Origin: Verrucomicrobiota bacterium
GTDB lineage: Bacteria; Verrucomicrobiota; Verrucomicrobiia; Verrucomicrobiales; Akkermansiaceae
Assembly (NCBI GenBank): GCA_004293445.1
Contig: RDYP01000001.1
Span: forward strand, 1-64,000
Length of the DNA: 64,000 bases
Direction: 5' to 3'
Below, piece after piece: positions 41,795 to 51,373 of the stretch. Made by a program: the position numbers and the translations under genes. How positions within the stretch are numbered: position 1 is the stretch's first letter; each line of letters starts with the position of its first letter. A model generated the notes under the pieces. The model saw only the letters and a list, made by a program, of their open reading frames with translations. It was not told where the DNA came from and made no database searches.

Positions 41795-42567
41795 CGAATC
41801 CCTCCAACCGCGTTCCCGCCATCGCCATCGAGAATCTCCGATTCAATTACGGGGATAAGGAGGTCTTGCACGACGTCAGTCTCGATATTCCGGATCGACA
41901 GATCACGGCATTCATCGGTCCATCAGGCTGTGGCAAATCAACCCTGCTGCGCTGCTTCAATCGGATCAATGACCGGATTCCCTCCGCGAGGATCACTGGT
42001 GGCGCGATTCGTGTTGGCGGGATCGATATCTCGCGGCCTGATTTGGATCTCCAGATGCTGCGGCGGCGCGTCGGAATGGTGTTCCAAAAATGGAATCCAT
42101 TTCCGAAGTCCATCTATGACAACGTCGCCTATGGACTGAGGATTCACGGCGAGAAAGACAGCAAGGTGCTCGACGAGAGGGTGGAGCACTGCCTCCGAGT
42201 GGTGGCCCTGTGGGATGACGTCAAGGATCGCTTGAAATCGAGCGCCTTTGGCCTGTCTGGTGGGCAGCAGCAGCGTCTTTGCATCGCGCGGACCATCGCC
42301 ACCCGACCGGACGTCATTTTGATGGACGAGCCCTGCTCCGCGTTGGATCCACTTTCGACGCTAAAAGTTGAGGAACTGCTTCTCGAATTGAAGAAGGATT
42401 ACACGATTGTCATCGTCACCCACAACCTTGCCCAAGCGAGCCGTTGCTCCGATCAGACCGCTTTCTTTTATCTTGGCGAATTGATCGAGTGCGGGCCCAC
42501 CGGGCAGATTTTCACGCGGCCGAGCGAGTCTCGGACCGAGGCTTACGTCTCGGGTTCTTTCGGCTGA
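41788..42567 (+). CDS. pstB: Phosphate ABC transporter ATP-binding protein
   Basis: 259 residues, typical of PstB. Walker [20 protein letters not shown], the Q-loop [19 protein letters not shown] (PstB-like), the signature [16 protein letters not shown] and Walker [14 protein letters not shown] are all present, as is the H-loop [16 protein letters not shown]. It powers the PstCA channel. It overlaps pstA by 7 bases. phoU, which often follows pstB, is absent; the next gene is unrelated. Confidence 0.96.
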   Translation: MVTNPSNRVPAIAIENLRFNYGDKEVLHDVSLDIPDRQITAFIGPSGCGKSTLLRCFNRINDRIPSARITGGAIRVGGIDISRPDLDLQMLRRRVGMVFQKWNPFPKSIYDNVAYGLRIHGEKDSKVLDERVEHCLRVVALWDDVKDRLKSSAFGLSGGQQQRLCIARTIATRPDVILMDEPCSALDPLSTLKVEELLLELKKDYTIVIVTHNLAQASRCSDQTAFFYLGELIECGPTGQIFTRPSESRTEAYVSGSFG

Positions 42568-42704
42568 TCCTCTCTCTGAAGCCGCGGACGGGGGTGTGGT
42601 GCTGGCTCTTGCCGTGAGACTTGGTTCAGAGACTTTCGTGGGCTCTGGCGCCTCGTCGGGTGTTTTCTCTTTTGTCGTGATGGCTTTCCCTGCTGCATGG
42701 GCGC

Positions 42705-43463
42705 ATGCGCCTTCGTTGTCACGCCGTCGTCGATACTGCCTTCCAGCAAGTGCAGGTTTGGAAGAATGAGCGGCAATGCGAATTCCGGGTCGCGGGTGCG
42801 ATCCACGCGTGGTGGCATGAGAAGCGATTTCTCACCGGCTTGGCCTGGGACAATCTGGCCGCGGCGGCCTTGTTGAGGCGGGACGGTGCCCCGCGTTCGA
42901 TTCTGATGCTGGGTCTTGCTGGAGGAACGGCGACCCGGGTTTTGAGGCATTTGCTACCGGATTGCCGGCTTGTCGCGGTGGACATCGATTCCGAGATTGT
43001 GGCGCTTGCCGCGCTTAACATGCAGCTTGATCGACTCGGCATCGAAGTCCACATCGCGGATGCCTACGAGTGGGTCGCGAAGTGTCGTGAGCGATTCGAT
43101 GTGGTGATTGACGACGTGTATCTTGCTGGCAGTGATGATGTGTATCGTCCCGGAAAGTCCGATGCGCGGCATATCGCATCCCTACGGCGTCTGTTGAAGC
43201 CGGGCGGGCTATTATTGGCGAATTTGGTGAATGGTCCGGGGCATCGTGCGATTCAGAGCAGAACCCGTAGCGCTTTTCGCGAGGCCTTTCCGCTGGTGCG
43301 CTCGGTGACGACTCCTGACAGCCGCAACGAAACGCTGGTGGGTGGTGATTCTCTGACGCGCGGTGCCTTGGGGATATGGGAGGATCGCTTTGCCGATGCC
43401 TTCGACCGGCGCTTGTGGCGGAGGATCCAAGTCCGAAAGTTCGCGCCCTTGCCCACGCGTTGA
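42705..43463 (+). CDS. Spermidine-synthase-like SAM methyltransferase
   Basis: 252 residues. The Rossmann core contains RSILMLGLAGGTATRVLRHL (motif I), VAVDIDSEIVALAAL (Asp in motif II) and FDVVIDDVYLAGSDDVYRPG, followed by LLKPGGLLLANLV. Family members include polyamine aminopropyltransferases and many uncharacterised methyltransferases. The N-terminal part is shorter than that of true spermidine synthase and the substrate motifs are absent, so the function is undecided. It stands between pstB and an anchored coiled-coil gene on the same strand. Confidence 0.8.
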   Translation: MRLRCHAVVDTAFQQVQVWKNERQCEFRVAGAIHAWWHEKRFLTGLAWDNLAAAALLRRDGAPRSILMLGLAGGTATRVLRHLLPDCRLVAVDIDSEIVALAALNMQLDRLGIEVHIADAYEWVAKCRERFDVVIDDVYLAGSDDVYRPGKSDARHIASLRRLLKPGGLLLANLVNGPGHRAIQSRTRSAFREAFPLVRSVTTPDSRNETLVGGDSLTRGALGIWEDRFADAFDRRLWRRIQVRKFAPLPTR

Positions 43464-43496
43464 CAATCTGCCGGGCTACAAGCAATCTCCGCGCCC

Positions 43497-44141
43497 ATGG
43501 ATACTTTGAAGATTCTGCTCGGTGCGACGGTGGCGTTGCTGCTTGGAGCCTTGGCCGTATCGTACCAAAATTCAAAGCATGCGACGGCGGGTGATGCCGA
43601 TAAGGAGAAGGCCGAGATTTTGCTCAAGATCGAGGAACTGCGGTTGGAGCAGGAAAAAATGAAGATGGATCGGGAGCGGCTTGCGCAGGAAGTTGCTTCG
43701 AGGCCCGCAGCTCCCGCTGCCGAGCCGTCGCAGATCGCCGCCTTGCAACAACAGATCGTTGATTTGCAGAGCGAAAAGGAGAAGGCCGAGCGCGATGCGG
43801 AGACTGCGGATCGCGAGGCTGCATTCGTCGGTGGCAAGATGCTGGAGGGCCGAGATCAGGAAGCCCGTCGTGCTCGCATGATCCGGGATGCTCTCCTCAT
43901 CGCCCGCGTGAAGGAGTGGGTGGTGGATCCGAAGCACGGGAATTTCGCGACGATCGAGGTGTTGATGCCCGACAACGTCCAGCCGGGTGCCACGCTGTGC
44001 ATTCGCCGGAATACCGGCATCCTCGGGCGTCTGAAGGTGGGTGAAATCAGCATCGAGGGTGCGATCGCAAATCCTCTCGGAGAGTTTTCGGAGGCCATGC
44101 CTCAGGCGGGCGATGAGCTGATCCTCGAGCCTCCCTTCTGA
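43497..44141 (+). CDS. Membrane-anchored coiled-coil protein with C-terminal beta domain
   Basis: 214 residues. One N-terminal membrane helix (LKILLGATVALLLGALAVSY) is followed by a coiled coil of about 85 residues (LKIEELRLEQEKMKMDRERL, QIVDLQSEKEKAERDAETA). The C-terminal domain (KEWVVDPKHGNFATIEVLMP, GATLCIRRNTGILGRLKVG, PQAGDELILEPPF) is beta-rich and repeats in the way of small barrel domains found in verrucomicrobial cell-surface proteins. Function unknown. Likely periplasmic by topology. It precedes rimO by 38 bases. Confidence 0.75.
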   Translation: MDTLKILLGATVALLLGALAVSYQNSKHATAGDADKEKAEILLKIEELRLEQEKMKMDRERLAQEVASRPAAPAAEPSQIAALQQQIVDLQSEKEKAERDAETADREAAFVGGKMLEGRDQEARRARMIRDALLIARVKEWVVDPKHGNFATIEVLMPDNVQPGATLCIRRNTGILGRLKVGEISIEGAIANPLGEFSEAMPQAGDELILEPPF

Positions 44142-44179
44142 TTCCGTCATTTTGTCTCACCTCAAGTTTGTCTTTTTCC

Positions 44180-45571
44180 ATGTCCACTACCGTTGGTCTC
44201 GTTTCACTCGGCTGCGCCAAGAACCTCATCGACTCCGAAGTCATGATGGGTCACCTCGCCGAAGCAGGCATGTCCCTCACTTCGGAGGCTGAGTTGGCGG
44301 ACGTTATTATCGTCAACACTTGCTCATTTATCGACATGGCCAAGCAGGAGTCGATTGACGCTGTCTTCGGCGCGGTCAATGCCCGCAGTGAGGATCCCGA
44401 GAGAGCGAGGCAGAAGATCATTGTCGCCGGTTGCTTGTCGCAGCGCTTTGCGAAGGATTTGCCGGGTATCATGCCCGAGGTCGATGCCTTCATCGGCCTC
44501 GACCAAATCACCAAGGTCGCGCCGATCATCGAGAACCTGCTCGGTAAGAAGCCAGCGCCGAAGGAGGAGAACTCCGCGACCGAGGACCCGCGCGACTACG
44601 TGACGCTCAAGCCGAAGTATGTGCCGGACTACACGACTCCACGTTTCCGTCTGACACCGGAGCATTTTGCTTACGTAAAGATTGCCGAGGGCTGCAACCA
44701 CACCTGCACCTTCTGCATCATCCCGCAGATTCGTGGACGGCATCGCTCGCGCACGCAGGAATCTGTCGTGCGTGAGGTCGAGTCGCTGGTGAAGTCCGGG
44801 GTGAAGGAGATCAACTTGATTTCCCAAGATACCACTTACTTCGGTATGGACCAGTGGGAGGGCGATCGTCCGAAGCCGAATTCACCGGTCGACTCCACCA
44901 AGGGCGAGTCGCTTTCCACTTTGCTGCGCGAGATCAACAAGATCGAAGGCGATTTTTGGGTGCGCCTGCTTTATACGCATCCCGCTCACTGGTCGGACGA
45001 ACTGATCCAGACCATCGCCGAGTGCGACAAGGTGGCGAAGTACGTCGATATCCCGCTCCAGCACATCTCCGATCGCATGCTGACCGCGATGAAGCGAGTC
45101 ACGAGCGGCGATTACATCCGCGATCTTCTGCGTCGCATGCGGGCTGGAATCCCCGGTCTGGGGATTCGTACGACGTTCATCGTGGGTTTCCCCGGTGAGA
45201 CTGAGGAGGACTTTCAGGAGCTGCTCGAGTTCATCCGCGAGTTCCGCTTCGAGCGGGCCGGGGTGTTCCAGTATTCGAAGGAGGAGGGAACCCGTGCTTA
45301 CAAGATGGACGGACAGCTTCACCACGCCACTCGTAAGAGTCGCTGGGGGCGTGCGATGGCCGAGTTGCAGAAGGTTGCAGCCGAGGTGAATCAGCAGCAG
45401 GTTGGCAAGAAGGTCCGCGTTCTGGTCGAAGAAGCCGGGGTCGGTCGTACGGAGTGGGACGCGCCGGAGATCGATGGTTCGGTCCATGTCGATGAGAAGC
45501 TGCCTGTCGGCCAATTCGCGGAGGTTACGATCGGCGACTGGCGTGGATACGATCTTGTGGCTGCCCGTTGA
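44180..45571 (+). CDS. rimO: Ribosomal protein S12 methylthiotransferase
   Basis: Methylthiolates Asp88 of S12 using two 4Fe-4S clusters. 463 residues from ATG 44180; a TTG at 44168 is possible but adds only four residues. N-terminal MTTase part: SLGCAKNLIDSEVMMGHL, NTCSFIDMAKQES and AGCLSQRFAKDLPG supply the second cluster Cys. The radical-SAM core has EGCNHTCTFCIIPQIRGRHR and IPLQHISDRMLTAMKR. A C-terminal TRAM region (GKKVRVLVEEAG) binds RNA or substrate. Sequence traits (IDIPLQH-type) fit RimO rather than MiaB. Confidence 0.95.
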   Translation: MSTTVGLVSLGCAKNLIDSEVMMGHLAEAGMSLTSEAELADVIIVNTCSFIDMAKQESIDAVFGAVNARSEDPERARQKIIVAGCLSQRFAKDLPGIMPEVDAFIGLDQITKVAPIIENLLGKKPAPKEENSATEDPRDYVTLKPKYVPDYTTPRFRLTPEHFAYVKIAEGCNHTCTFCIIPQIRGRHRSRTQESVVREVESLVKSGVKEINLISQDTTYFGMDQWEGDRPKPNSPVDSTKGESLSTLLREINKIEGDFWVRLLYTHPAHWSDELIQTIAECDKVAKYVDIPLQHISDRMLTAMKRVTSGDYIRDLLRRMRAGIPGLGIRTTFIVGFPGETEEDFQELLEFIREFRFERAGVFQYSKEEGTRAYKMDGQLHHATRKSRWGRAMAELQKVAAEVNQQQVGKKVRVLVEEAGVGRTEWDAPEIDGSVHVDEKLPVGQFAEVTIGDWRGYDLVAAR

Positions 45572-45587
45572 TCGTTGGGCGCGGGTC

Positions 45588-46514
45588 TCAGCATCGCTCC
45601 GGGAAGCGATGTTGCCAGACCTTTAGGGCGTCCCGGATATCCGCGGCTTTCTGGGTCGGACTGAGCTCCCAGACGAGCGGGCAGTCGGCCGGGAAAAAGG
45701 GAAGGAGTTCCTGGTAGTTGAGGGTGCCGGTGAAGGGGGTGCGGTGGTCCCGGGCGGGCCATTGGACGTCGTGAAGATGGCCACCGATCAATCGAGGAGA
45801 GATCCGCCGCAGCCACTCGCTGTGATCCAGCAGGCCGAGGTTGTGTTTGAGCTGGACGTGGCCGAAGTCGTGCCAATAGCCGACCCAGGGGTTTTCGGCG
45901 AAGTGCTCCTGGAGGAGGATCATTTCGCGTTCGGTCGGCATGTCCTCGAAGCGCGAGCGCGACTCGACAGCGAGCTTTACGCCGAGCTCTTCGGCTTTTT
46001 CGGCGATCTTGCCGAGTGCTTCGATCGCGCGGTGGTAGTAGAGGGGGGCGATTTTTTCACGCTTCTTGATGAACGCGATTTTCTCCGTGGCGTAGTCGGG
46101 ATCGTTGCGATTTTTGGTTTCGACGATGCCCGTCAGGCGCTTGGTCCACTTGCGGTGGTTCATCGGCACGGAGCCCATGTGGAGCACGAGGTAACCAGCT
46201 TGGAATTCGGCGGCGATTTCGAGGGTCTTGAAGGTCATGTCCATCGCCCGCTGGCGGTCGAAGGAACGGTGCGAGGTGAATTCGTAGGCGTCCGGCGCAT
46301 CGATCATCACCTCGACCGGCGAGGGGAAGTAGTTGTGGACGCCGGAGCAGGTGAACTTGCCTGCGGCATAGGCTTTGCGAATGCCTGGCAGCTTCGCGAT
46401 CGTCATGCCGTGGGAAAGTTCGATATTCCTGAAACCGAGGTCTACGATTTCATCGATCATCGCCTCGCCATCGTGATGGCGGGAATTGTTCCAGCAGGTG
46501 GAGAAGGCGAGCAT
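45588..46514 (-). CDS. Sugar isomerase/epimerase-like TIM-barrel protein
   Basis: 308 residues. It contains FSTCWNNSRHHDGEAMIDE, GFRNIELSHG, EKAEELGVKLAVESRSRFED (metal-binding Glu), EHFAENPWVGYWHDFGHVQL (His-Asp) and HLHDVQWPARDH. These residues are in the positions of the xylose-isomerase/AP-endonuclease-2 family. The substrate is not predictable. It is the last gene of the minus-strand run rsmI-to-here, beginning 17 bases after rsmI, and converges with rimO. Confidence 0.85.
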   Translation of the reverse strand: MLAFSTCWNNSRHHDGEAMIDEIVDLGFRNIELSHGMTIAKLPGIRKAYAAGKFTCSGVHNYFPSPVEVMIDAPDAYEFTSHRSFDRQRAMDMTFKTLEIAAEFQAGYLVLHMGSVPMNHRKWTKRLTGIVETKNRNDPDYATEKIAFIKKREKIAPLYYHRAIEALGKIAEKAEELGVKLAVESRSRFEDMPTEREMILLQEHFAENPWVGYWHDFGHVQLKHNLGLLDHSEWLRRISPRLIGGHLHDVQWPARDHRTPFTGTLNYQELLPFFPADCPLVWELSPTQKAADIRDALKVWQHRFPERC

Positions 46515-46531
46515 GGAAGAGTGCCGAGTGA

Positions 46532-47239
46532 TCAGTGATCGGTGATCGGTGGTTTGGAGTCGGACTGGCGGATGAGGAAGACGATTTCGCCTTTGGGCGG
46601 GTGGACCTTGAAATGGGCGAGAAGCTCGGCGGCGCTGCCCCTGTGGTAGGTTTCGAATTTTTTGGTCAATTCTCGGGCGACGCAGCAGGGTGCTTGGGGA
46701 TGCTTTTCGGCGAGTAGCTCGAGGGTCGATAGCAGGCGGTGCGGGGATTCGAAGAAAATGCTGCTGCCTTCGGTTGCGAGGGATTCCTCCAAGATGGCCA
46801 GGCGTTTGCCTTTTTTGATCGGGAGGAAGCCAAGGAAGCGGAAGGCGTGAACCGGGAAGCCCGAGCCGACGAGGGCGGTCAGCACGGCGGAGGGGCCGGG
46901 TAGGACATCCAATGTCAGGTTGTGCTCGATGCAGGCTTGGACGACACGGTAGCCGGGGTCGGATACGGCGGGCATTCCGGCGTCGGTGACGACAGCAATG
47001 GTTTCGCCAGCGCGTACGGCATCGAGCAGCTCTGGAAGGCGTCGTGCTTCATTGTGGTCGTGCAATGAAACCAGTGGCTTGCCGCTGATGCCGAGTTTCG
47101 CAAGAAGGGGGGCGGAATGGCGGGTGTCTTCGCAGGCGATACGATCGGCGCTTTTGAGGACCTCGATGGCGCGGAGAGTGATGTCTCCCATGTTGCCGAT
47201 CGGTGTCGGGACAAGAACGAGGCGGCCGGGATCGGGCAT
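46532..47239 (-). CDS. rsmI: 16S rRNA (cytidine(1402)-2'-O)-methyltransferase
   Basis: Methylates C1402 of 16S rRNA. About 235 residues from MPDPGRLVLVPTPIGNMGDI, where the family begins. Features are ITLRAIEVLKSADRIACEDT, TDAGMPAVSDPGYRVVQACI, LPGPSAVLTALVGSGFP, FFESPHRL and ELTKKFETYHRG, all part of the tetrapyrrole-methylase fold. The 27-base longer reading starts inside the N-terminal extension and is not favoured. It follows lptE-like by about 50 bases. Confidence 0.95.
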   Translation of the reverse strand: MPDPGRLVLVPTPIGNMGDITLRAIEVLKSADRIACEDTRHSAPLLAKLGISGKPLVSLHDHNEARRLPELLDAVRAGETIAVVTDAGMPAVSDPGYRVVQACIEHNLTLDVLPGPSAVLTALVGSGFPVHAFRFLGFLPIKKGKRLAILEESLATEGSSIFFESPHRLLSTLELLAEKHPQAPCCVARELTKKFETYHRGSAAELLAHFKVHPPKGEIVFLIRQSDSKPPITDH

Positions 47240-47290
47240 GGGTGTGGGGATGATGACGAGCCGCAATGAAATGCTGCTGCGTTGGCTCGC

Positions 47291-47794
47291 TCAGAAGCCG
47301 TTGGCAATGCGGGAGACCATCGACTCGCTGGCACGCTGCAAGGCATCGGGCAACGCGTTGGTCCGGGAAGTCTGCAGGTTGGAATCGACAAAAAAGCTGC
47401 TGCTACCGTTCGAGCTTCCCGATGCGAGGATCTTCGTGGGGTCCCGTGCATCCCGCAAGGTCCACGATAGGGTGACCTTGTTGAGCAATTCCTCGGGGCG
47501 CAGGGTATCGTAGCGGGAGGCCCGCAGGGCGGTGTAGTCGATAGTCTGAACCCGGCCTTCGAGAATGGCATCTGCCTTGTCCAGCGAGCTGACGCGATAG
47601 GTTCCGTCCTGGACCAAGGCCCCAGTGGCAGCGCTGGTCGCGAGCGCCTCGGCCCGCGGGTGGAGGGTATCGTTGGAAAACATCGGCACCGTGATGTTCT
47701 TCACATCGCGCAAGCTCTCGGGCTTGGCGCCACCGAGCCGATAGCCGGCGCAAGAGGTGACGGCGAGGGCGATGAGCAAAAGGACGGAGCGCAT
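47291..47794 (-). CDS. lptE: LptE-like outer-membrane lipoprotein
   Basis: 167 residues. The lipoprotein signal ends in VTSCAGYRLG (Cys15). Sequence continues with VKNITVPMFSNDTLHPRAEA, YRVSSLDKADAILEGRVQTI, and NKVTLSWTLRDARDPTKILA, the pattern of LptE (DUF4136/LptE-type) plugs in the LptD barrel for LPS export. LptE proteins are poorly conserved, so the symbol is a reasonable inference and not certain. It sits between the BamD-like gene and rsmI. Confidence 0.7.
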   Translation of the reverse strand: MRSVLLLIALAVTSCAGYRLGGAKPESLRDVKNITVPMFSNDTLHPRAEALATSAATGALVQDGTYRVSSLDKADAILEGRVQTIDYTALRASRYDTLRPEELLNKVTLSWTLRDARDPTKILASGSSNGSSSFFVDSNLQTSRTNALPDALQRASESMVSRIANGF

Positions 47795-47814
47795 GGAAAT
47801 GGTGGCGTGGGTGC

Positions 47815-48750
47815 TCAGTTGCCGATTGCCGCGAGTCGTTCCTTGGCTTGGTCGTGGAGCGGCCCGGACTTCGCTTTTTCGATCACTTCTTCGTAGTAGA
47901 ACTTCGCCGAGGCGCTGTCGCCCTTGCGTTCGTAGAATTTGGCGACGTCGAAGGAGCGTTGGATGTCCTGACTGCCCAATTGGGAGAGAAGCTGGCGGGC
48001 CTCTTCATTTTTGTGATGCCCCGAGTATTGGCGGGTGTAATCTTGGAGCGCTTCGCGGGCGCGATCGAGGTTCGCTTGGTCCTGATTCCCGCGGCGGGCT
48101 TCTTCGATCAGGATGCGGCCGATGCGGAATTGTCCCTCGGGGGCTTCCTTGCTATCCGGAAATTCGATGACGAGATCGCGGTAGGCAGCGATGGCCTTGG
48201 CCGAGCCGGAAGAGTTGCCTTGGCTTTCCCAAAGCTGGCCGATGGTGAACTGGGCCTTCGATGCCGCGGTCGAGCGTGGTGAATTGCCGCGAACCTTTTC
48301 GAGCATCTCGACGACCTTTTCGTTGGAGAGCTTGGATTTGAGGCCAAGGAAGCTCGTTTTCACCTTACCTTCGGCCGCGGCTTGAGCCATGGCTGCTTGT
48401 TGATCGAGGGCGGGACTGTAGAGCTCGCTGTGACTGTAGCGGGTGAGAAGCTCTTGATAGGCATCGAAGGAGTCTTTGATGCGGTTTTCCCGTTGGAGCA
48501 ATTCACCTTGGCGGAAGCGGGCCTCCGGAGCGCGGCGGGAGAGAGGCATTTCGTCGCCGAGGCGATCGTAGATCTTGATCGCTTTGCCGATCTTGCCGGC
48601 GTTCTCGGCGGACTGGGCCTGTGCGAACAGCACCTCGGCAATCTTGTTATTGGCTTGGACCTGACCGGCGAGCGGCGGCATGTCACCATCGTCGCCACAG
48701 GAAACGAGGAAGATGGCTAGGGCGGGGAGAACGATTTGCGGAAGTCGCAT
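47815..48750 (-). CDS. bamD: BamD-like TPR outer-membrane lipoprotein
   Basis: 311 residues. Lipobox LVSCGDD with Cys18. The remainder consists of TPR pairs: AGKIGKAIKIYDRLGDEMPL, RFRQGELLQRENRIKDSFDA, FTIGQLWESQGNS and the C-terminal KFYERKGDSASAKFYYEEVI. BamD acts in the BAM complex that folds outer-membrane proteins, and is of similar length. Direct proof by sequence is limited as TPR lipoproteins are many. Next to an LptE-like gene, which supports an envelope role. It ends 20 bases before lptE. Confidence 0.75.
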   Translation of the reverse strand: MRLPQIVLPALAIFLVSCGDDGDMPPLAGQVQANNKIAEVLFAQAQSAENAGKIGKAIKIYDRLGDEMPLSRRAPEARFRQGELLQRENRIKDSFDAYQELLTRYSHSELYSPALDQQAAMAQAAAEGKVKTSFLGLKSKLSNEKVVEMLEKVRGNSPRSTAASKAQFTIGQLWESQGNSSGSAKAIAAYRDLVIEFPDSKEAPEGQFRIGRILIEEARRGNQDQANLDRAREALQDYTRQYSGHHKNEEARQLLSQLGSQDIQRSFDVAKFYERKGDSASAKFYYEEVIEKAKSGPLHDQAKERLAAIGN

Positions 48751-48803
48751 GGCAGAAGGCTAGGAGAGTGCGGGATGATGCGGGAAGAGAAATTCGCGGG
48801 CTT

Positions 48804-49592
48804 TCACGCCCCGGCGAGTTCGCTTGAGCGTCGTGCGGCGGCGTTGACGGCTTCGATAAACGCCGAGCGGGCTCCGTGTTTTTCCAACTCGGCGATGCCG
48901 GCGATGGTTGTGCCTCCGGGGGAGGTCACCATGTCCTTGAGTTGGCCGGGGTGGAGACCGGTTTCGAGCACCATCGTCGCCGCGCCGAGCACGGTCTGGG
49001 CAGCGAGTTGCAGGGCTTCCGCGCGGGGCAGGCCGCTTCGGACACCGCCGTCCGCCATGGCTTCGATCATCAGATAAACGAAGGCGGGACCGCTGCCGGA
49101 GAGGCCGGTGACCGCATCCATCAGGGACTCGGGAAGTTCAACGGCAAGGCCGACCGAGGCGAGAAGGCTGCGGGCGATGCTCGCGTCGGCATCGGTGGCG
49201 GCGCTTCCCCGACAAAATGCGGCGGCTCCTTTGCCGACGAGAGCGGGTGTATTGGGCATGCAGCGGATCACTCGGATACCGGGAGGGACTTTGCTCTCGA
49301 GATAGCCGGTGCTAAGTCCGGCGGCGACGGATATGAGCAGTGCGTCGCCAGCAGGCAGGGCCGCGAGGGCGGCTGCGGCTTGCTGGGGCTTCGTGCAGAG
49401 GAGGAAGGTATCGGCCTGCAGTTCGGAGATCTCATTGGCAATGGTAGCACCGCTGGCATCGGCGAAGGCCTGCGCGGCGGCGTGGTAGGGATCGAAGCCC
49501 CTCACCTGCGAGGCCGCGATGGCTCCCGAGCGGATGGCTCCCTCCACAAGCGCGCTGCCCATTTTTCCACAACCGATGACGCCGAGTCTCAT
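48804..49592 (-). CDS. proC: Pyrroline-5-carboxylate reductase
   Basis: Final step of proline synthesis. 262 residues starting MRLGVIGCGKMGSALVEGAI (Rossmann GxGxMG). SVAAGLSTGYLESKVPPGIR, RCMPNTPALVGKG, LSGSGPAFVYLMIEAMADGG and GAATMVLETGLHPGQLKDMV with VTSPGGTTIAG are all ProC signatures. A 59-codon in-frame N-terminal extension lacks homology and contains Pro-rich noise, so ATG 49592 is used. Confidence 0.96.
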   Translation of the reverse strand: MRLGVIGCGKMGSALVEGAIRSGAIAASQVRGFDPYHAAAQAFADASGATIANEISELQADTFLLCTKPQQAAAALAALPAGDALLISVAAGLSTGYLESKVPPGIRVIRCMPNTPALVGKGAAAFCRGSAATDADASIARSLLASVGLAVELPESLMDAVTGLSGSGPAFVYLMIEAMADGGVRSGLPRAEALQLAAQTVLGAATMVLETGLHPGQLKDMVTSPGGTTIAGIAELEKHGARSAFIEAVNAAARRSSELAGA

Positions 49593-49711
49593 GGGGCGGA
49601 TCCTAGAGGGCGGGGACGCGGGCGGGCGAGCGCGATTTTCGGGTGGTGACGGATGGGGGCGAGGCACTTCATTTTCCTTGAGGGCGGTGCTTGGGAACGC
49701 ATGGTCGCGGC

Positions 49712-51370
49712 ATGAAGCATCCAGTCCTCTTCCTTGCTCTTCTTGCGTCGCTTGGTGCGGCGGAGCCATCGCTGCCGAAGCTGGAGCAAGTGATTTCGGA
49801 GCGTTTCAGGGGATTGCCGGCACCGATTGTCCCGACTTTGCCGCGTGGTGTGAAGATGGCGGTAACCGCGACGGGGCCGGACGCCCAAGGTCATGTTTTG
49901 GACGGTCTTACCCATTTGCAAGGGGGATGGGACTTGGAGGCCTACCGGCATTTTTGTTCCGCGCTGCGGCTCGATCCCGAATGTCTCATGGCGCACTGGG
50001 GGATTGTGGTGGCATTGATCGATCCCGAACCGGATTTGGCCGACGAGCGGGATGCTGCTTTGGCGCGGATGGTGGATCTGGTGGAGCGCGGGGTGGGTAG
50101 TGAGTTGGAACGCTCTTATGCTCTGGGGCTCGCCCTCTTTTTTCATGATGGGGCGGCTGCGGCGGCAAAGGCGTTTTCGAAGATGTCGGAGAAGTTTCCC
50201 AATGACCCGCAGTTGCGATTGATGGCGGCGGCTTTCGGACGGACGGGCTACGAGGCAGATGGTACGGCGCGGCCGGATCAGAAAAAGGCTGAGGAATGGA
50301 TCGAAGGTCTGCTCGCGAGCGATCCCGATCATCCTTTGTATCTCATCGCGCTGCTGACGATTCGCGCCGAAGCTCCGCATACAAGTCAGGATTTGGAGCG
50401 AGCGCGACGATTGGGGGAGTTGGCGCCCAACTATCCTCCCGCCCTTCATTTGCTTGGGCATTACGAGTCGTGTGGTGGCCATTGGACGCGTGCCATTGCC
50501 GCCTTTGGCCAAGCGGCTGATGCCTACGGGAGGTGGATGGGAGACATGGGTATGGCGCATGTCGATTGCCCGGGCTGGGTGAAAGCCGAGTGCTGCCGGG
50601 CGGCGGCGCTGGCGGCGAAGGGTGATTATCCGATTGCGTTTGCCGTTGCCGGATCGATCGCGGAGATCGATGTGCCGGCGGAACGGGCGGCGAGTGCGGG
50701 CGGCTGGCTCTTGATGTGGGAGGGGCGGACTTTGGAAGCGCGGTTGCGGATGCGGCGCTCGCTATCTGGGGATGTGGGGGCGGCGCTGGCGTCCTTGCCA
50801 GATCCTAAGGCTCAACAGGTTTACAAGGATCGGAGCCGGGCGATGTGGTGGTATCAGGGCCTGGCGATCGTGCTCGAAGCCCGCAAAGCTTTGGAAGAGG
50901 GGGATTTCGACAAGGCTCGCAAGATTTCCGACGCGCTGGCCTTGCATGGTGAGGCTATGTCGAAATCTCGTGCGACGGCGGCTGCGGCTGGCGAGCGGTC
51001 CGCATGGAATCGTGCTTTTGTCGCCTTGGAAATCTCCGCCTGTGAATTGCGCGGTTTGATGGCGATGGCGGGGCCAAAGGAAGGGCTGGGATCGGCATTC
51101 AACTGGTATCGGGCGGCACTGGATCGGCAGACGCCGCCGTCTTTGTTGATGCCTCCGGCACTGCTTTTGCCGATGTCGGTCCGCCTTGCCGAATATCATT
51201 TGGCGCGCGGTGAGGCGGAGCTGGCGATTGCGGTGCTGAATGAGGCGCAAGCCCGACATCCGCGCGATAGTGAGCTTTTGATCCGCTTGCAAAAGGCCCT
51301 TGCCGAGGCCGGTCGGGACGCCGAGGCGGAGAAAGTAGCGGGAGAGATCGAGCGGATGAAATCCGAGTGA
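49712..51370 (+). CDS. Exported TPR-repeat protein of unknown function
   Basis: 552 residues with a signal peptide (KHPVLFLALLASLGAAEP). The body consists of TPR-like helix pairs: GWDLEAYRHFCSALRLDPEC, FFHDGAAAAAKAFSKMSEKF, QDLERARRLGELAPNYPPAL and GEAELAIAVLNEAQARHPRD. It lies divergent from proC. No enzymatic motif is seen. In verrucomicrobial and acidobacterial genomes such secreted TPR proteins are linked to nutrient uptake or are unassigned. The start at 49712 puts the signal peptide first. Confidence 0.78.
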   Translation: MKHPVLFLALLASLGAAEPSLPKLEQVISERFRGLPAPIVPTLPRGVKMAVTATGPDAQGHVLDGLTHLQGGWDLEAYRHFCSALRLDPECLMAHWGIVVALIDPEPDLADERDAALARMVDLVERGVGSELERSYALGLALFFHDGAAAAAKAFSKMSEKFPNDPQLRLMAAAFGRTGYEADGTARPDQKKAEEWIEGLLASDPDHPLYLIALLTIRAEAPHTSQDLERARRLGELAPNYPPALHLLGHYESCGGHWTRAIAAFGQAADAYGRWMGDMGMAHVDCPGWVKAECCRAAALAAKGDYPIAFAVAGSIAEIDVPAERAASAGGWLLMWEGRTLEARLRMRRSLSGDVGAALASLPDPKAQQVYKDRSRAMWWYQGLAIVLEARKALEEGDFDKARKISDALALHGEAMSKSRATAAAAGERSAWNRAFVALEISACELRGLMAMAGPKEGLGSAFNWYRAALDRQTPPSLLMPPALLLPMSVRLAEYHLARGEAELAIAVLNEAQARHPRDSELLIRLQKALAEAGRDAEAEKVAGEIERMKSE

Positions 51371-51373
51371 GGT